Positions 44,803 to 54,339 of a stretch of 64,000 bases of DNA are shown here, one piece after another. This DNA is from Rhodobacter sp. NTK016B (lineage in GTDB: Bacteria > Pseudomonadota > Alphaproteobacteria > Rhodobacterales > Rhodobacteraceae). The position numbers and the translations under genes are program-made. The notes under the pieces were generated by a model that was not told the origin of the DNA, ran no database searches, and worked only from the letters and a program-made list of their open reading frames with translations. Where the stretch lies: NCBI RefSeq assembly GCF_017303295.1, contig NZ_JAFKOK010000004.1, forward strand, positions 1-64,000, given 5' to 3'. The number at the start of each line of letters is the position of its first letter. Position 1 is the first letter of the stretch.

Positions 44803-46812
44803 ATGACCAATGCGCTGCTGACCGACTGGACCGGTCCTTTCTCACTGCCCCCGTTCGACCAGATCCGCGACGAGGATTTTGCGCCCGCGTTCGAGGCGGC
44901 GCTGGAACAGGGGCGCGCGGCGATTGCCGCGATTGCCGCCGACCCCGACGCGCCGACCTTCGCCAATACGATCGAGGCGCTCGAGCGTGCGGATGCGCTG
45001 CTGGATCGCGTCGCGGGGGTGTTCTTCAACCTTGCGGGATCAGATTCGAACCCCGCGCGGCAGGCGCTGCAGCGCGATCTGGCGCCGAAGCTTTCGGCCT
45101 ATTCCAGCGAGATCACCGCGAATACCGCGCTTTGGGGACGGATCGCCGATCTCTGGGCGCGCAAGGACACGCTGGCGCTGACGCCCGAGCAAGAGCGCGT
45201 GCTGATGCTCTATCACCGCATGTTCCAACGCGCGGGCGCGGGGCTGAACGGGGGCGAGGCCAAGCGGATGGCGGCGGTGAAATCCGAGCTGGCCACGCTG
45301 GGGACGCAGTTCACGCAGAACCTGCTGGCGGACGAGGCCGCGTGGTTCATGCCGCTCGATGACCTGTCGGGACTGCCCGAATTCGTCGTCAACACCGCTG
45401 CCTCGGCAGCGCGCGAACGCGGGATGGACGGCCATATCGTCACGCTGAACCGTTCGTTGATCGTGCCCTTCCTGCAATACTCGACGCGGCGCGACCTGCG
45501 CGAGAAAGCCTACGAGGCCTGGGGCGCGCGGGGCATGACGGGCGGCGAGACCGACAACCGCGATATCGCGGCGCGAACGCTGGCGCTGCGGCAGGAACGC
45601 GCCGAACTTTTGGGATATGCGAATTTCGCGCGTTTCAAGCTGGAACCCGAGATGGCCGGCAGCCCTGACGCGGTGCGTGATCTGTTGATGCGGGTCTGGG
45701 AGCCCGCCAAGGCCAAGGCCGAAGAAGACGCGGCGGCGATGGAGGCGATGCTTCATGCCGACGGGTTCGAGGGCCCGCTTGAGCCGTGGGACTGGCGCTA
45801 TTACGCCGAGAAGCGACGCCACGCGCTGCACGATTTCGACGAGGCGGCGCTCAAGCCCTTCCTGTCGCTCGATGCGATGATCGAGGCCGCGTTCGACGTG
45901 GCCCACCGGTTGTTCGGGCTGGAGTTCGAGCCGCTTGACGTGCCGCTTTATCATCCCGATGCGCGGGCGTGGAACGTCACCCGCGACGGGCGTCATATGG
46001 CGGTGTTCATCGGCGACTATTTCGCGCGGGCCTCGAAACGCTCGGGCGCGTGGATGTCGGGATTCCGCGATCAATCGGCAATGGATGGTGAGGTGCGGCC
46101 GGTCGTCGTCAATGTCTGCAACTTCGCCAAGGGCGATCCGGCGCTGCTGTCTTGGGACGATGCGCGCACGCTGTTCCATGAATTCGGCCATGCGCTGCAC
46201 GGGATGCTGACCGATGTGACCTACAAGATGATCTCGGGCACCTCGGTGGCGCGCGATTTCGTCGAACTGCCCAGCCAGCTTTACGAGCATTGGCTCGACG
46301 TCCCCGAAGTGATCGAGGCCCACGCGAAGCACTGGCAGACCGGCGAACCGATGCCCGAAGAGCTGCGCGAGAAGCTGAAAAACGCCTCGACCTGGGATCA
46401 GGGCTTTGCCACGGTGGAATTCCTGGCATCGGCGATTGTGGATCTGGAATTCCACGATGGCCCGCCGCCTGCCGATCCGATGCAGAAACAAGCCGAGGTG
46501 CTGGAGAATATCGGTCTGCCGCATGCCATCCGGATGCGCCATGCGACGCCGCATTTCGCGCATGTCTTCGCGGGTGACGGCTATTCGTCGGGCTATTACA
46601 GCTACATGTGGTCCGAAGTGATGGACGCCGATGCCTTCGCCGCTTTCGAGGAAGCGGGCAGTGCCTTCGATCCCGAAACCGCCCGCAAGCTCGAGGATTT
46701 CATCCTGTCGAAAGGCGGCTCGGATGAGGCAGAGACGCTGTATCGGCAGTTCCGCGGCTCGATGCCAGGGGTTGAGGCGCTGCTGAAAGGCCGGGGACTG
46801 ATCGCGGCGTGA
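44803..46812 (+). CDS. M3-family zinc metallopeptidase (oligopeptidase A/Dcp-like)
   Basis: Cytoplasmic zinc oligopeptidase of 669 residues. The HExxH motif lies in LFHEFGHALHGML (ligands His about 459 and 463, catalytic Glu 460), with the third ligand in the downstream VELPSQLYEHWLDVPEV region. N-terminal LPPFDQIRDEDFAPAFEAAL and FSRDFVE-like elements are typical. Length matches oligopeptidase A and peptidyl-dipeptidase Dcp, which the sequence alone does not separate. Its last 100 bases lie opposite a small minus-strand reading frame. Confidence 0.94.
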   Translation: MTNALLTDWTGPFSLPPFDQIRDEDFAPAFEAALEQGRAAIAAIAADPDAPTFANTIEALERADALLDRVAGVFFNLAGSDSNPARQALQRDLAPKLSAYSSEITANTALWGRIADLWARKDTLALTPEQERVLMLYHRMFQRAGAGLNGGEAKRMAAVKSELATLGTQFTQNLLADEAAWFMPLDDLSGLPEFVVNTAASAARERGMDGHIVTLNRSLIVPFLQYSTRRDLREKAYEAWGARGMTGGETDNRDIAARTLALRQERAELLGYANFARFKLEPEMAGSPDAVRDLLMRVWEPAKAKAEEDAAAMEAMLHADGFEGPLEPWDWRYYAEKRRHALHDFDEAALKPFLSLDAMIEAAFDVAHRLFGLEFEPLDVPLYHPDARAWNVTRDGRHMAVFIGDYFARASKRSGAWMSGFRDQSAMDGEVRPVVVNVCNFAKGDPALLSWDDARTLFHEFGHALHGMLTDVTYKMISGTSVARDFVELPSQLYEHWLDVPEVIEAHAKHWQTGEPMPEELREKLKNASTWDQGFATVEFLASAIVDLEFHDGPPPADPMQKQAEVLENIGLPHAIRMRHATPHFAHVFAGDGYSSGYYSYMWSEVMDADAFAAFEEAGSAFDPETARKLEDFILSKGGSDEAETLYRQFRGSMPGVEALLKGRGLIAA

Positions 46813-47071
46813 AGCGGCCTTCGTGGATTTCCGGCAAATGAGCTTCGATCGCACGCAGCATGGCATGCGTGCGGTCGCAGGCATGCACGCTCTGGTAATA
46901 GCTCACCAGTTCCGCGCGGCGGGACTTGGTTTCGACGGCGAAGACGGTGTTGAAAAGCCGGGCGACGCGGGCCCGGCGTTGTTGCTCGGGGCCGGATAGG
47001 CGCAGCCCCCGTAAAGTCGCGATCCCGAGGTCGCGCAGGCGGGGAAAGGCGGTCAGGGCACTCTTACGCAT
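46700..47071 (-). CDS. Small hypothetical protein, partly antisense to the M3 peptidase
   Basis: A candidate of 123 residues, starting MRKSALTAFPRLRDLG with GGAGAG five bases upstream, and with protein-like, charged sequence such as ARVARLFNTVFAVETKSRRAELVSYYQSVHACDRTHAML. The last third overlaps the peptidase gene on the other strand and turns into low-complexity Ser/Pro sequence, so the true end may be wrong or the gene may not exist. Without it 46813-47200 would be empty. No family recognised. Confidence 0.4.
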   Translation of the reverse strand: MRKSALTAFPRLRDLGIATLRGLRLSGPEQQRRARVARLFNTVFAVETKSRRAELVSYYQSVHACDRTHAMLRAIEAHLPEIHEGRFTPRSVPGLSAAPQPLASSRGTADTASLPHPSRLSTG

Positions 47072-47152
47072 GTCACTCTCCACAAGGACGCACATACAGT
47101 CGCGTCACACCCCCTGATTGCAGGCAAAAAGTGGCAGAATTTGGGAACGGTT

Positions 47153-47167
47153 AATGCAATCTGCATT
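47153..47167. promoter_or_regulatory. Short perfect dyad in AT-rich gap
   Basis: AATGCA-ATC-TGCATT is an inverted repeat 80 bp upstream of the possible small gene and 34 bp past the stop of the WYL regulator. It could be an operator, but nothing in the sequence says for which protein. Confidence 0.3.
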
Positions 47168-47200
47168 TCCGATCATTTTTCTTGTCGATTGCTCATCGGG

Positions 47201-47884
47201 CTAAGCATTGTGGCGCCGCGCGCGATGGGCACGCAGAAGCGGGACTCGTTGCGGGCGGAAACTGCGTCCGGGGCGCAGGGTCTCGATCCGGTCGATGTGG
47301 AAATAGCGGTAATCCATCCGCATCCTGCACAATCCCAACAGCATGAGGGTGTTCTGGCTGTAGGAGACCCCAAGCGGCCAGACCTCGCGCTCGGTCCGGC
47401 GCTCTTGCCGGTCCAGATAAGTGATATGCACGCTCACCTCGTCCCAGCAGCATTCGCGCAGAAGATCCAGATCAATGCTGGGCGCAGGACGGCTCGCGCC
47501 GGGATGCCAAGACGTGTGGGTGTGATGAAGCGCTGCGCGGGCCTGCGCGTCGGGCAGCGTGGCAACGATGCGCGCAAGCGCGTCGCGACCGGCGCGGGTG
47601 AGGGTGTCGTCGCCCATATGCGCCAGCGCGTTCTGCGCGAGCATCAGCGCTTCGATTTCCAGCCGGGAGAAGCTTTGCGGCGGCAGCGCGCTGTCTTCGG
47701 TCAGCGTATAGCCCAGACCGGCCTCACCGTCGATCAGCGCGCCGCCCGCGCGCAGGGTGGCGATGTCACGGTATAGCTGGCGCGGCGACACGCCGGTCTC
47801 TGCGGCGAGCCGCGCGGCCGTCACCGGGGCGGGCAAGCGGCGCAGCGCGGTCATCAGGCGCATCAGGCGGTCGGTGCGGGCCAT
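47201..47884 (-). CDS. YafY-type HTH regulator with WYL domain
   Basis: A 227-residue regulator. The N-terminal winged helix is MARTDRLMRLMTALRRLPAPVTAARLAAETGVSPRQLYRDI, followed by the WYL-type ligand domain with CWDEVSVHITYLDRQERR and YFHIDRIETLRPGRSFRP. These proteins often sense nucleotides or DNA damage; the target here is not known. It is divergent from a glutathione S-transferase gene 69 bp away, which could be the regulated gene. Confidence 0.87.
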   Translation of the reverse strand: MARTDRLMRLMTALRRLPAPVTAARLAAETGVSPRQLYRDIATLRAGGALIDGEAGLGYTLTEDSALPPQSFSRLEIEALMLAQNALAHMGDDTLTRAGRDALARIVATLPDAQARAALHHTHTSWHPGASRPAPSIDLDLLRECCWDEVSVHITYLDRQERRTEREVWPLGVSYSQNTLMLLGLCRMRMDYRYFHIDRIETLRPGRSFRPQRVPLLRAHRARRHNA

Positions 47885-47953
47885 GTCATCCTGCCGTAAT
47901 CTGTCAGCAGCCCCGGCTTACAGCATGGGCACAGAAATCCAAAGGAGCCAAGG

Positions 47954-48559
47954 ATGCCCGTTTTATACCATTCGTATTTCAGCCGATCCTCGTCGGTGGT
48001 GACGCTGATCGACGAGCTCGGCGCCGATATCGATATTCGCGATGTCACGGTGCGCAGGGCCGATGGCAGAGGCGGCGCGGATCCCGCCAATCCGCATCCC
48101 GAGGGCAAGGTGCCCTATCTGGTCGATGGCGACGAGCATCTGCGCGAGCGCGGGGCGATCATGCTCTATCTCACCGACCGCTATCCCGAGGCGGGGCTGG
48201 GGCCGGTTCACGGCGCGCCGGGGCGTGGCGCCTATCTGTCGTGGCTGTTCTATTACCAAGGCGTGATGGAGCCGCTGATGCTGATCCGCATGGCGGGCGT
48301 CAGTCACCCCTATTTCGAGAGCACGCTGCGCGATTTCGACACGATGGCCGCGCGGCTGGCCGAGGCGCTGGAGCGTGGGCCGTGGCTGCTGGGCGATACG
48401 TTCTCTGCGGCGGATCTGCTATGCGTGAGCCCGTTTTCATGGCTGCCCGACCTGATCCCCGACAATCCGGTGATCCGGGACTGGATCGAACGTTGTGCAC
48501 AGCGGCCCGCGGCGCAGCGCACGCTTGAGCGTGACATGGCGTCGAAGGCGACGGGCTGA
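47954..48559 (+). CDS. Glutathione S-transferase family protein
   Basis: A 201-residue GST with N-terminal thioredoxin-like half (MPVLYHSYFSRSSSVVTLIDELG, NPHPEGKVPYLVDGDEHLRERGAIMLYL with the cis-Pro and glutathione-binding Glu/Arg) and an all-helical C-terminal half with LGDTFSAADLLCVSPF. The usual catalytic Ser/Tyr/Cys near residue 10 fits FSRSSS. Conjugation substrate unknown. Divergent from the WYL regulator, which may control it. Confidence 0.88.
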   Translation: MPVLYHSYFSRSSSVVTLIDELGADIDIRDVTVRRADGRGGADPANPHPEGKVPYLVDGDEHLRERGAIMLYLTDRYPEAGLGPVHGAPGRGAYLSWLFYYQGVMEPLMLIRMAGVSHPYFESTLRDFDTMAARLAEALERGPWLLGDTFSAADLLCVSPFSWLPDLIPDNPVIRDWIERCAQRPAAQRTLERDMASKATG

Positions 48560-48619
48560 ATTGAAAACCCCGGCGCGGCAGGGCCGGGCCGGGGAAACCT
48601 TACGGGCAAGCGGAGGCCG

Positions 48620-49258
48620 TCACTCGCGGAAGTGGCGGCTTTCCTTGATCTGGTCCCAGGCCCAGACGACCTCTTGCAGGCGTTCTTCATCGGCGCGGTT
48701 GCCGCCGTTGAGATCCGGGTGCAGGTCTTTGACAAGGCTCTTGTATTGCTTGCGGATTTCGCTGCGGCTCATCGTGTCGCGGGCGTCGAGGATCTCGAGC
48801 GCCTTGCGTTCGGTCGAGGGCAGCTTGCGCGTCGCGGCCCCGCGTCCGGGGTTCTTTTGATCGGTGCGCCGCCGGGTCGCGTTGTCGCCAAGGATCTGAA
48901 ACGGATCGTCGATCCCATGGCGCGACCAGTCTCGGCGCTCGGTATTGCCAAAGGCATCGGTGGCACGGCCCCAGACGCGGTCACGCTCCATGGTTTCGTT
49001 CTGCTCAGCCTCGGTCTGGCCCGAGAAGAAATTCCACTTGAGGTTGTATTCCCGCACGTGGTCTTTGCAGAACCACAGATAATCGTCCAGCGCATCGGGC
49101 GAGCGCGGGGCGCGATACTGGCCCGGCTCGTTGCAGCCGGGATGCTGACAGATGCGCGCCGAGGTCTCGACGGCCCCGGACATCCCGCGGCGGCCGCGGG
49201 CTTTTTTCTTTTTGTCGCTGGACGCGCGCATATCGAAGCTGAAAGGGTCGCGAGACAT
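48620..49258 (-). CDS. J-domain protein with zinc-ribbon-like N-terminus
   Basis: A 212-residue DnaJ-type cochaperone. The N-terminal half has CQHPGCNEPGQYRAP and WFCKDHVREYNLKWNFF, cysteine/histidine spacing that could bind zinc. The C-terminal J domain runs AREILDARDTMSRSEIRKQYKSLVKDLHPDLNGGNRADEERLQEVVWAW; the HPD tripeptide is intact. In many alphaproteobacteria this gene neighbours bolA and cobS; here it is about 7.5 kb from cobS. Confidence 0.88.
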   Translation of the reverse strand: MSRDPFSFDMRASSDKKKKARGRRGMSGAVETSARICQHPGCNEPGQYRAPRSPDALDDYLWFCKDHVREYNLKWNFFSGQTEAEQNETMERDRVWGRATDAFGNTERRDWSRHGIDDPFQILGDNATRRRTDQKNPGRGAATRKLPSTERKALEILDARDTMSRSEIRKQYKSLVKDLHPDLNGGNRADEERLQEVVWAWDQIKESRHFRE

Positions 49259-49452
49259 GGGTGCCGTATTTTGCCTGTGGTTTTTGCCTGCCGGAAAGCG
49301 AGGATTCGCGACTGCGAAACCTCCCTGCGAGTCGGAGGCGATACTTTACAGCTTTGAGCCACCAAAAGAAAAGCGAAAGGCGCCCGGATCGGCGCCCCGT
49401 TTCTCGGTGATGGCTGAAAAGCCTGTGAGCGACAGGCGAAGACGGAGCGCGC

Positions 49453-50010
49453 TCAGCGCTCGCCGTCTTCGCCGTTTTCGGTCTCGTCGGGTGCCGCGCG
49501 CGGGCGCAGAACCGGCTCGTTACGCACCGCGCCTTCCGAACGCAGCATGGCGCCCGAGCGGAACAGCGGCTCGCGCCGCCGAACGGGGGCGGCAGGTTCT
49601 TCCTCTGCCGGGGCCTGCGCGACCTGCGGTTCCGGCTGGACGCGCGGCGCTTCGGCAACCGGCTGCGGCTCGGGGTCGGCCACGGGCTGCGGCGCCGCAC
49701 GGACGGGCGCGGGGGCAGGGGCCGGGACTGCCGGCGCGGCCTGCACCGCCGCCAGCGCTGCGCCCGCATCGGGGCGGCGTGCACCGACTTCGCGCGCGAA
49801 GATCATCACGACCTGCTGCGTCTGCTTCGTCGCACCCAGAGCCGAGCGGGTCTCGCAGGGCATGGTTTCGGTGCGCACGAATTGCCAGCCGCCTGCGGCT
49901 TCGGCATTGATGCTCTCGGCCACGGTATGCGCAAAGCGCTCGGCGGTGGTTTTCAGACCTTTGACCCTGACGGCGCGCACCGGCGCGGGGACGACCTTGT
50001 ATTCGAACAT
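49453..50010 (-). CDS. DUF4177-like protein with Pro/Ala-rich tail
   Basis: The start MFEYKVVPAPVRAVRVKGLKTT at ATG 50010 and LNAEAAGGWQFVRTET-type sequence (INAEAAGGWQFVRTET) with MIFAREVG match the short DUF4177 pattern (about 70 residues). The remaining 110 residues are low-complexity proline, alanine and valine runs ending with basic and acidic patches (PVRRREPLFRSG, DETENGEDGER), probably disordered. Function unknown. It is divergent from a YbjN-type gene. Confidence 0.75.
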   Translation of the reverse strand: MFEYKVVPAPVRAVRVKGLKTTAERFAHTVAESINAEAAGGWQFVRTETMPCETRSALGATKQTQQVVMIFAREVGARRPDAGAALAAVQAAPAVPAPAPAPVRAAPQPVADPEPQPVAEAPRVQPEPQVAQAPAEEEPAAPVRRREPLFRSGAMLRSEGAVRNEPVLRPRAAPDETENGEDGER

Positions 50011-50248
50011 GCGAGTTTCCGGCAGCTTCCCTGAGGCATTGTCGAGGCGTGTCCGCGCCTTTTGCGGCAATCGACGCCCTATTGCAAGCGACCTCGCCCG
50101 GCATCGGCTGCGCCCCGCACATCGGACCCTGCGGAAACCCGTCGCCCGCGTCTTCTGCGCAAAGGTTTCAGCCTTACCACGCGCATGTGATTGCACCTGT
50201 GCGCTGGCCGGTGCTAGCGTCGGTGCGTATTTTGATGGAGGGATTCTC

Positions 50249-50794
50249 ATGCAGTCTGTTCGCACGCTTTTCGCGTCATCCGCCCTTGCCCTGATGCTGG
50301 CCTCACCGGCAATGGCGCAATCTTCGCTTGCCGGTATGATCACCGGCAACGATCTGGACCGCATTCAGGAAATCGCTGGCGCCTATGGCACGATCGAACG
50401 CCGTCAGGACGAAGACGGCCGTTGGCTGCGCGGCGAGATGGATGGCATCGTCTACACGATCTCGTTTCTCAACTGCAACGATGCCGGGCAGAACTGCACG
50501 TCCGTCCAGTTCCGCGCATGGTGGGAATCGAACGGCGCCCATTCGATGGAAGCGATGAACCAGTGGAACCGCGACCGCCGTTTCTCGGCCGCCTATCTCG
50601 ACAGCCGCGATAACGCGACGATCGAATGGGACGTGAACCTCGCAGGCGGGGTGAGCGCAGTCAATTTCGACGATTCCATCCAGTGGTGGCAGGCGGTCGT
50701 CCGCCAGTTCCGCGAAATGGTCATCGATCCGGGCTACGATGCGGCGGGGATCGGCTCTTCGAGCGGTTCGTCGGGCGGCTCGACCGGTAAGTAA
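50249..50794 (+). CDS. YbjN-domain exported protein
   Basis: A 181-residue exported protein with signal peptide (MQSVRTLFASSALALMLASPAMA, cut near 23-24). The domain contains DGIVYTISFLNCNDAGQNCTSVQFRAWW, NQWNRDRRFSAAYLDS and IEWDVNLAGGVSAVNFDDSIQWW, the YbjN pattern, and ends in a Gly/Ser tail. YbjN relatives affect motility and stress responses in E. coli, but a periplasmic form has no known job. An inverted repeat after the stop (50814-50833) may end it. Confidence 0.8.
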   Translation: MQSVRTLFASSALALMLASPAMAQSSLAGMITGNDLDRIQEIAGAYGTIERRQDEDGRWLRGEMDGIVYTISFLNCNDAGQNCTSVQFRAWWESNGAHSMEAMNQWNRDRRFSAAYLDSRDNATIEWDVNLAGGVSAVNFDDSIQWWQAVVRQFREMVIDPGYDAAGIGSSSGSSGGSTGK

Positions 50795-50813
50795 CGCCAC
50801 GGATTACAGGCGC

Positions 50814-50833
50814 GCGCCCCGGGAATGGGGCGC
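50814..50833. terminator. GC hairpin between convergent genes
   Basis: GCGCCCC-GGGAAT-GGGGCGC lies between the YbjN stop and the stop of the minus-strand transglycosylase. No T-run on either side, so it would be a weak rho-independent terminator at best. Confidence 0.55.
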
Positions 50834-50854
50834 CGCCGTTTCAAGCGCAGTGCG

Positions 50855-51454
50855 TTACTGGGCGTCCAAAGCGGCGGTGCGGACGGCGTTGCTGCATTGC
50901 GGCAGGGCGTTGGTGAATTCGGCCACCTCGGCGCGGTGGGCCGGGTCGCGCATCGGCGGCCAATCCGCCGCAACGCCGCCGCGCCCCTGCACCAGCACGC
51001 CGTCGCGCGAAATCGCCGCCGTGGCGATACGGACCGCGCAGGCAAGGTTCGCCGCGCCGTCATAAAGCCCGTCTTCGCCCAGATCGCAGCCATGATACCG
51101 CGCCGTCGTGGGCGAGATCTGCAACAGCCCCTGATAGCGCCCGCCGCCGCCCGCCGCGCGGGGGTTCCACGTGCTCTCGAACCGCGCGAGGCCCGAGAAG
51201 AAGGCGACATAGAACGCCGCGCGCTGGCTCGGCGTCGCCTCTTCGTAATCGGGGCAGAAGTGGTCGATATCGGCAGGAACCGTATGCACCATCGGGGTGC
51301 CGTCGGTGAGCAACGCTTCGATCATCGCGGTGTTCCACTCGGCGGATTCGGGGCGATGGTTCCAGCGCGCGGCGACTTCGGGAGCGGTTTCCTCGACAAC
51401 GGGCTGCATGACGCAGGCCGCGAGGAATGGCACGATGCAAAGGGCGAGGCGCAT
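50855..51454 (-). CDS. Transglycosylase SLT-domain lipoprotein
   Basis: A 199-residue predicted lytic transglycosylase cleaving peptidoglycan. Start ATG 51454 gives MRLALCIVPFLAAC, a signal with lipobox (FLAAC). The catalytic Glu is in GLARFESTWNPRAAGG, followed by YQGLLQISPTTARYHGCDLG, the SLT domain core. Paired cysteines (GCDLG and LACAVR) are seen. It is convergent with ybjN and divergent from gatB. Confidence 0.82.
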   Translation of the reverse strand: MRLALCIVPFLAACVMQPVVEETAPEVAARWNHRPESAEWNTAMIEALLTDGTPMVHTVPADIDHFCPDYEEATPSQRAAFYVAFFSGLARFESTWNPRAAGGGGRYQGLLQISPTTARYHGCDLGEDGLYDGAANLACAVRIATAAISRDGVLVQGRGGVAADWPPMRDPAHRAEVAEFTNALPQCSNAVRTAALDAQ

Positions 51455-51678
51455 GGATCCGTCCGGGATTGTTTCAACCCGGCTTCCCATGCTCTGCAAA
51501 TCGAGTCGTGGCAAGCAAGCTTGGCGCGCTGCCACGGGCTCTCGGCAAGAAAACGCCGGAAACCGCCTTGCCAGGGGCCTCGAAACCGCTTTTCACCGCG
51601 CGCGGGCCGTTCTAGAACCGCTCCGATCCCCGTCCAGACCGCGCGCGCCCGCCGTGCGGCCCTACAAAGGAAACCGAC

Positions 51679-53187
51679 ATGCTCGATCTCAGCTTTGATG
51701 CCCCCAAGCCCAAAGTCATCGCCGGAGCGACCGGCGACTGGGAACTGGTCATCGGCATGGAGATCCACGCCCAGGTATCCACGCAGGCCAAGCTGTTCTC
51801 GGGCGCCTCGACCACCTTCGGCGCCGAGCCCAATTCGAACGTTTCGTTCATCGATGCGGCGATGCCCGGCATGCTGCCGGTGATCAACGAATTCTGTATC
51901 GAGCAGGCGGTGCGCACCGGGCTGGGCCTGAAGGCGCAGATCAACCTGCGCTCGGCCTTCGACCGCAAGAATTACTTCTACCCCGACAACCCGCAGGGCT
52001 ATCAGATCAGCCAGCTCTATCACCCGATCGTCGGCGAGGGCGAAGTCATCGTCGAGATGGGCGCGGGCGTCGCGCGCGTGGTGCGGATCGAACGCATCCA
52101 TGTCGAACAGGACGCGGGCAAGTCGATCCACGATATGGACCCCAACATGTCCTTCATCGACCTCAACCGCACCGGCGTGCCGCTGATGGAGATCGTCTCG
52201 CGCCCCGATATCCGCGGGCCGGAAGAGGCCGCAGCCTATGTCGTCAAACTGCGCCAGATCCTGCGCTATCTGGGCACCTGCGACGGCAACATGCAAAACG
52301 GCAACCTGCGCGCCGATGTGAACGTCTCGGTCTGCCGTCCCGGCCAGTACGAGAAATACATGGAGACGCAGGATTTCGGCCATCTCGGCACGCGCTGCGA
52401 GATCAAGAACATGAACTCGATGCGCTTCATCCAGCAGGCCATCGATTACGAGGCCCGGCGTCAGATCGCCATCCTGGAAGATGGCGGCAAGGTCGATCAG
52501 GAAACGCGCCTCTACGATCCCGACAAGGGCGAAACCCGCTCGATGCGCTCCAAGGAAGAGGCGCAGGATTATCGCTATTTCCCCGATCCCGATCTGCTGC
52601 CGCTGGAAATCGAACAGGAATGGGTCGATGAAATCGCGGCTGCGATGCCCGAACTGCCCGACGCCAAGAAGGCGCGCTTCATGAGTGATTTCGGCCTGAC
52701 GGATTACGACGCTTCGGTCCTGACGGCGGATGTCGAGCTGGCGCGCTATTTCGAAGAGTCGCTGGGCGGCGGGGACGGCAAGAGAACCGCGAACTGGATC
52801 ATCAACGAGGTGCTGGGCCGCGCCAACAAGGCCGAGGTAACGCCCCGCCAGATCGCCGCGCCCGCCGTCAACACCGCCATCCTTGCGATGGTGGCTAAGG
52901 ACGAAATCTCGACCAAGATCGCCAAAGACGTGTTGGAAATCCATGTCGAGACCGGCCGCGACCCGAACGAGATCGTCGAGACCGAGGGCATGAAACAGGT
53001 CACCGATACCGGCGCCATCGAAGCCGCGGTCGACGAGATCATCGCCGCCAATCCGGCGCAGGTCGAAAAAGCCAAGCAGAACCCGAAACTGGCGGGCTGG
53101 TTCGTCGGACAAGTAATGAAGGCCACCGGCGGCAAGGCCAACCCGGCAGCAGTCAACGCATTGGTCAGCGCGAAGCTGGGGCTTTGA
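51679..53187 (+). CDS. gatB: Aspartyl/glutamyl-tRNA(Asn/Gln) amidotransferase subunit B
   Basis: Kinase-like subunit of the GatCAB complex that converts misacylated Glu-tRNA(Gln) or Asp-tRNA(Asn). The 502-residue protein has [42 protein letters not shown], the cysteine in [22 protein letters not shown] and the C-terminal YqeY-like tail domain [23 protein letters not shown]. gatA and gatC are not adjacent in this window. Followed by a cluster of intergenic repeats. Confidence 0.96.
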   Translation: MLDLSFDAPKPKVIAGATGDWELVIGMEIHAQVSTQAKLFSGASTTFGAEPNSNVSFIDAAMPGMLPVINEFCIEQAVRTGLGLKAQINLRSAFDRKNYFYPDNPQGYQISQLYHPIVGEGEVIVEMGAGVARVVRIERIHVEQDAGKSIHDMDPNMSFIDLNRTGVPLMEIVSRPDIRGPEEAAAYVVKLRQILRYLGTCDGNMQNGNLRADVNVSVCRPGQYEKYMETQDFGHLGTRCEIKNMNSMRFIQQAIDYEARRQIAILEDGGKVDQETRLYDPDKGETRSMRSKEEAQDYRYFPDPDLLPLEIEQEWVDEIAAAMPELPDAKKARFMSDFGLTDYDASVLTADVELARYFEESLGGGDGKRTANWIINEVLGRANKAEVTPRQIAAPAVNTAILAMVAKDEISTKIAKDVLEIHVETGRDPNEIVETEGMKQVTDTGAIEAAVDEIIAANPAQVEKAKQNPKLAGWFVGQVMKATGGKANPAAVNALVSAKLGL

Positions 53188-53222
53188 TCCTCAGAGCGGC
53201 GGGCGAGGGCGTACCGGTCACC

Positions 53223-53273
53223 GGCGGGGGCCAGCCCCCGCACCCCCGGGATATTTAGAGAACAAAGATGCGG
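53223..53273 (+). repeat. Intergenic G/C-tract hairpin repeat, copy C
   Basis: GGCGGGGGC-CA-GCCCCCG then CACCCCCGGGATATTTAG and AACAAAGATGCGG. It has the same orientation as copy B but lacks the second TTTGGC hairpin. It lies 36 bp after gatB and is head to head with copy D. Confidence 0.82.
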
Positions 53274-53289
53274 CGTTGAGCTTTCGTTA

Positions 53290-53366
53290 ACCACGCATCT
53301 TTGATCCGAAAATATCCTCAGGGGGTGAATTTGGCGCAGCCAAAGAGGGGGGCAGACAGCCCCCCT
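53290..53366 (-). repeat. Intergenic G/C-tract hairpin repeat, copy D (inverted relative to copy C)
   Basis: On the plus strand: ACCACGCATCTTTGAT, AAAATATCCTC, AGGGGGTGAATT, TTGGC-GCA-GCCAA, G6 and C6 tracts flanking CAGACAG. It is the mirror of copies B and C. Copy C and copy D meet at their AACAAAGATGCG ends with about 20 bp between. It also lies 26 bp beyond the argF stop, which fits a mRNA end for that gene. Confidence 0.85.
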
Positions 53367-53391
53367 TTTCGTCGATAGGTCTGGCGTGGGG

Positions 53392-54318
53392 TCAGACGCC
53401 GAGGCACCAGCGCATGACGGCCTTCTGGGCGTGCAGGCGGTTCTCGGCCTCGTCCCAGATCACCGATTGCGGGCCGTCCATCACGGCCGAGGTCACTTCG
53501 TCCTCGCGGTGAGCGGGCAGGCAATGCATGAAAAGCGCGTCGGGCTTTGCCGCTGCCATAAGCCGCTCGTTCACCTGATAGGGGCGCAGCTGGTTGTGGC
53601 GGCGCTCTTTGGTGGACTGGCTGTCATGCATCGACACCCAGGTATCGGTGACGACGAGATCCGCCTCCGCGACGGCTTTCATCGGGTCGCGTTCGATCAC
53701 CACGTCGCGGCCCTTGTCGCGGGCATAGCGGATCCATTCGTTTTCCGGGTCCAGTGGCTGGGGGCCGGTGAAAGTAAAGTCGAAGCCGAACTGCCCGGCC
53801 GCGTGCAAAAGCGAGGCGCAGACATTGTTGCCGTCGCCGGCCCACACCACCTTCTTTCCGGCGATCGGGCCGCGATGCTCCTCATAGGTCAGCACATCGG
53901 CCATGATCTGGCAGGGATGGGTGCGGTTGGTCAGCCCGTTGATCACCGGCACGCTGGCATATTCCGCCATTTCCTGGATCACCGATTCTTCGAACGTGCG
54001 CAGCATGATCAGGTCGACATAGCGCGACAGCACGCGGGCAGTGTCGGCGATGGTCTCGCCATGGCCGAGCTGCATCTCGCTGCCCGACAGCACCATCGTC
54101 TGGCCGCCCATCTGGCGCACGCCGACATCGAAGCTGACGCGGGTCCGGGTCGAGGGTTTTTCGAAGATCAGCGCGACCATGCGACCCTTGAGCGGCTGTT
54201 CGTCATCGGGCGCGCCCTTGTGGCGGTCCTTGCGCGCGGATTTCATCGCCGCGGCCTGGTCGATGATCGCCCGCAGATCGGCGGTGTCGGTGGTGTGGAT
54301 GTCGAGAAAATGCTTCAT
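53392..54318 (-). CDS. argF: Ornithine carbamoyltransferase
   Basis: Makes citrulline from ornithine and carbamoyl phosphate in arginine synthesis. The 308-residue protein has carbamoyl-phosphate contacts [11 protein letters not shown] and [11 protein letters not shown], the ornithine-loop and VTDTWVSM, and the C-terminal [12 protein letters not shown]. Length is normal. On the same strand and 91 bp from argD, with repeat copy E between, so co-transcription from argD is plausible but not certain. Confidence 0.97.
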   Translation of the reverse strand: MKHFLDIHTTDTADLRAIIDQAAAMKSARKDRHKGAPDDEQPLKGRMVALIFEKPSTRTRVSFDVGVRQMGGQTMVLSGSEMQLGHGETIADTARVLSRYVDLIMLRTFEESVIQEMAEYASVPVINGLTNRTHPCQIMADVLTYEEHRGPIAGKKVVWAGDGNNVCASLLHAAGQFGFDFTFTGPQPLDPENEWIRYARDKGRDVVIERDPMKAVAEADLVVTDTWVSMHDSQSTKERRHNQLRPYQVNERLMAAAKPDALFMHCLPAHREDEVTSAVMDGPQSVIWDEAENRLHAQKAVMRWCLGV

Positions 54319-54339
54319 TATTCAGGCTTTCGGAAACTC

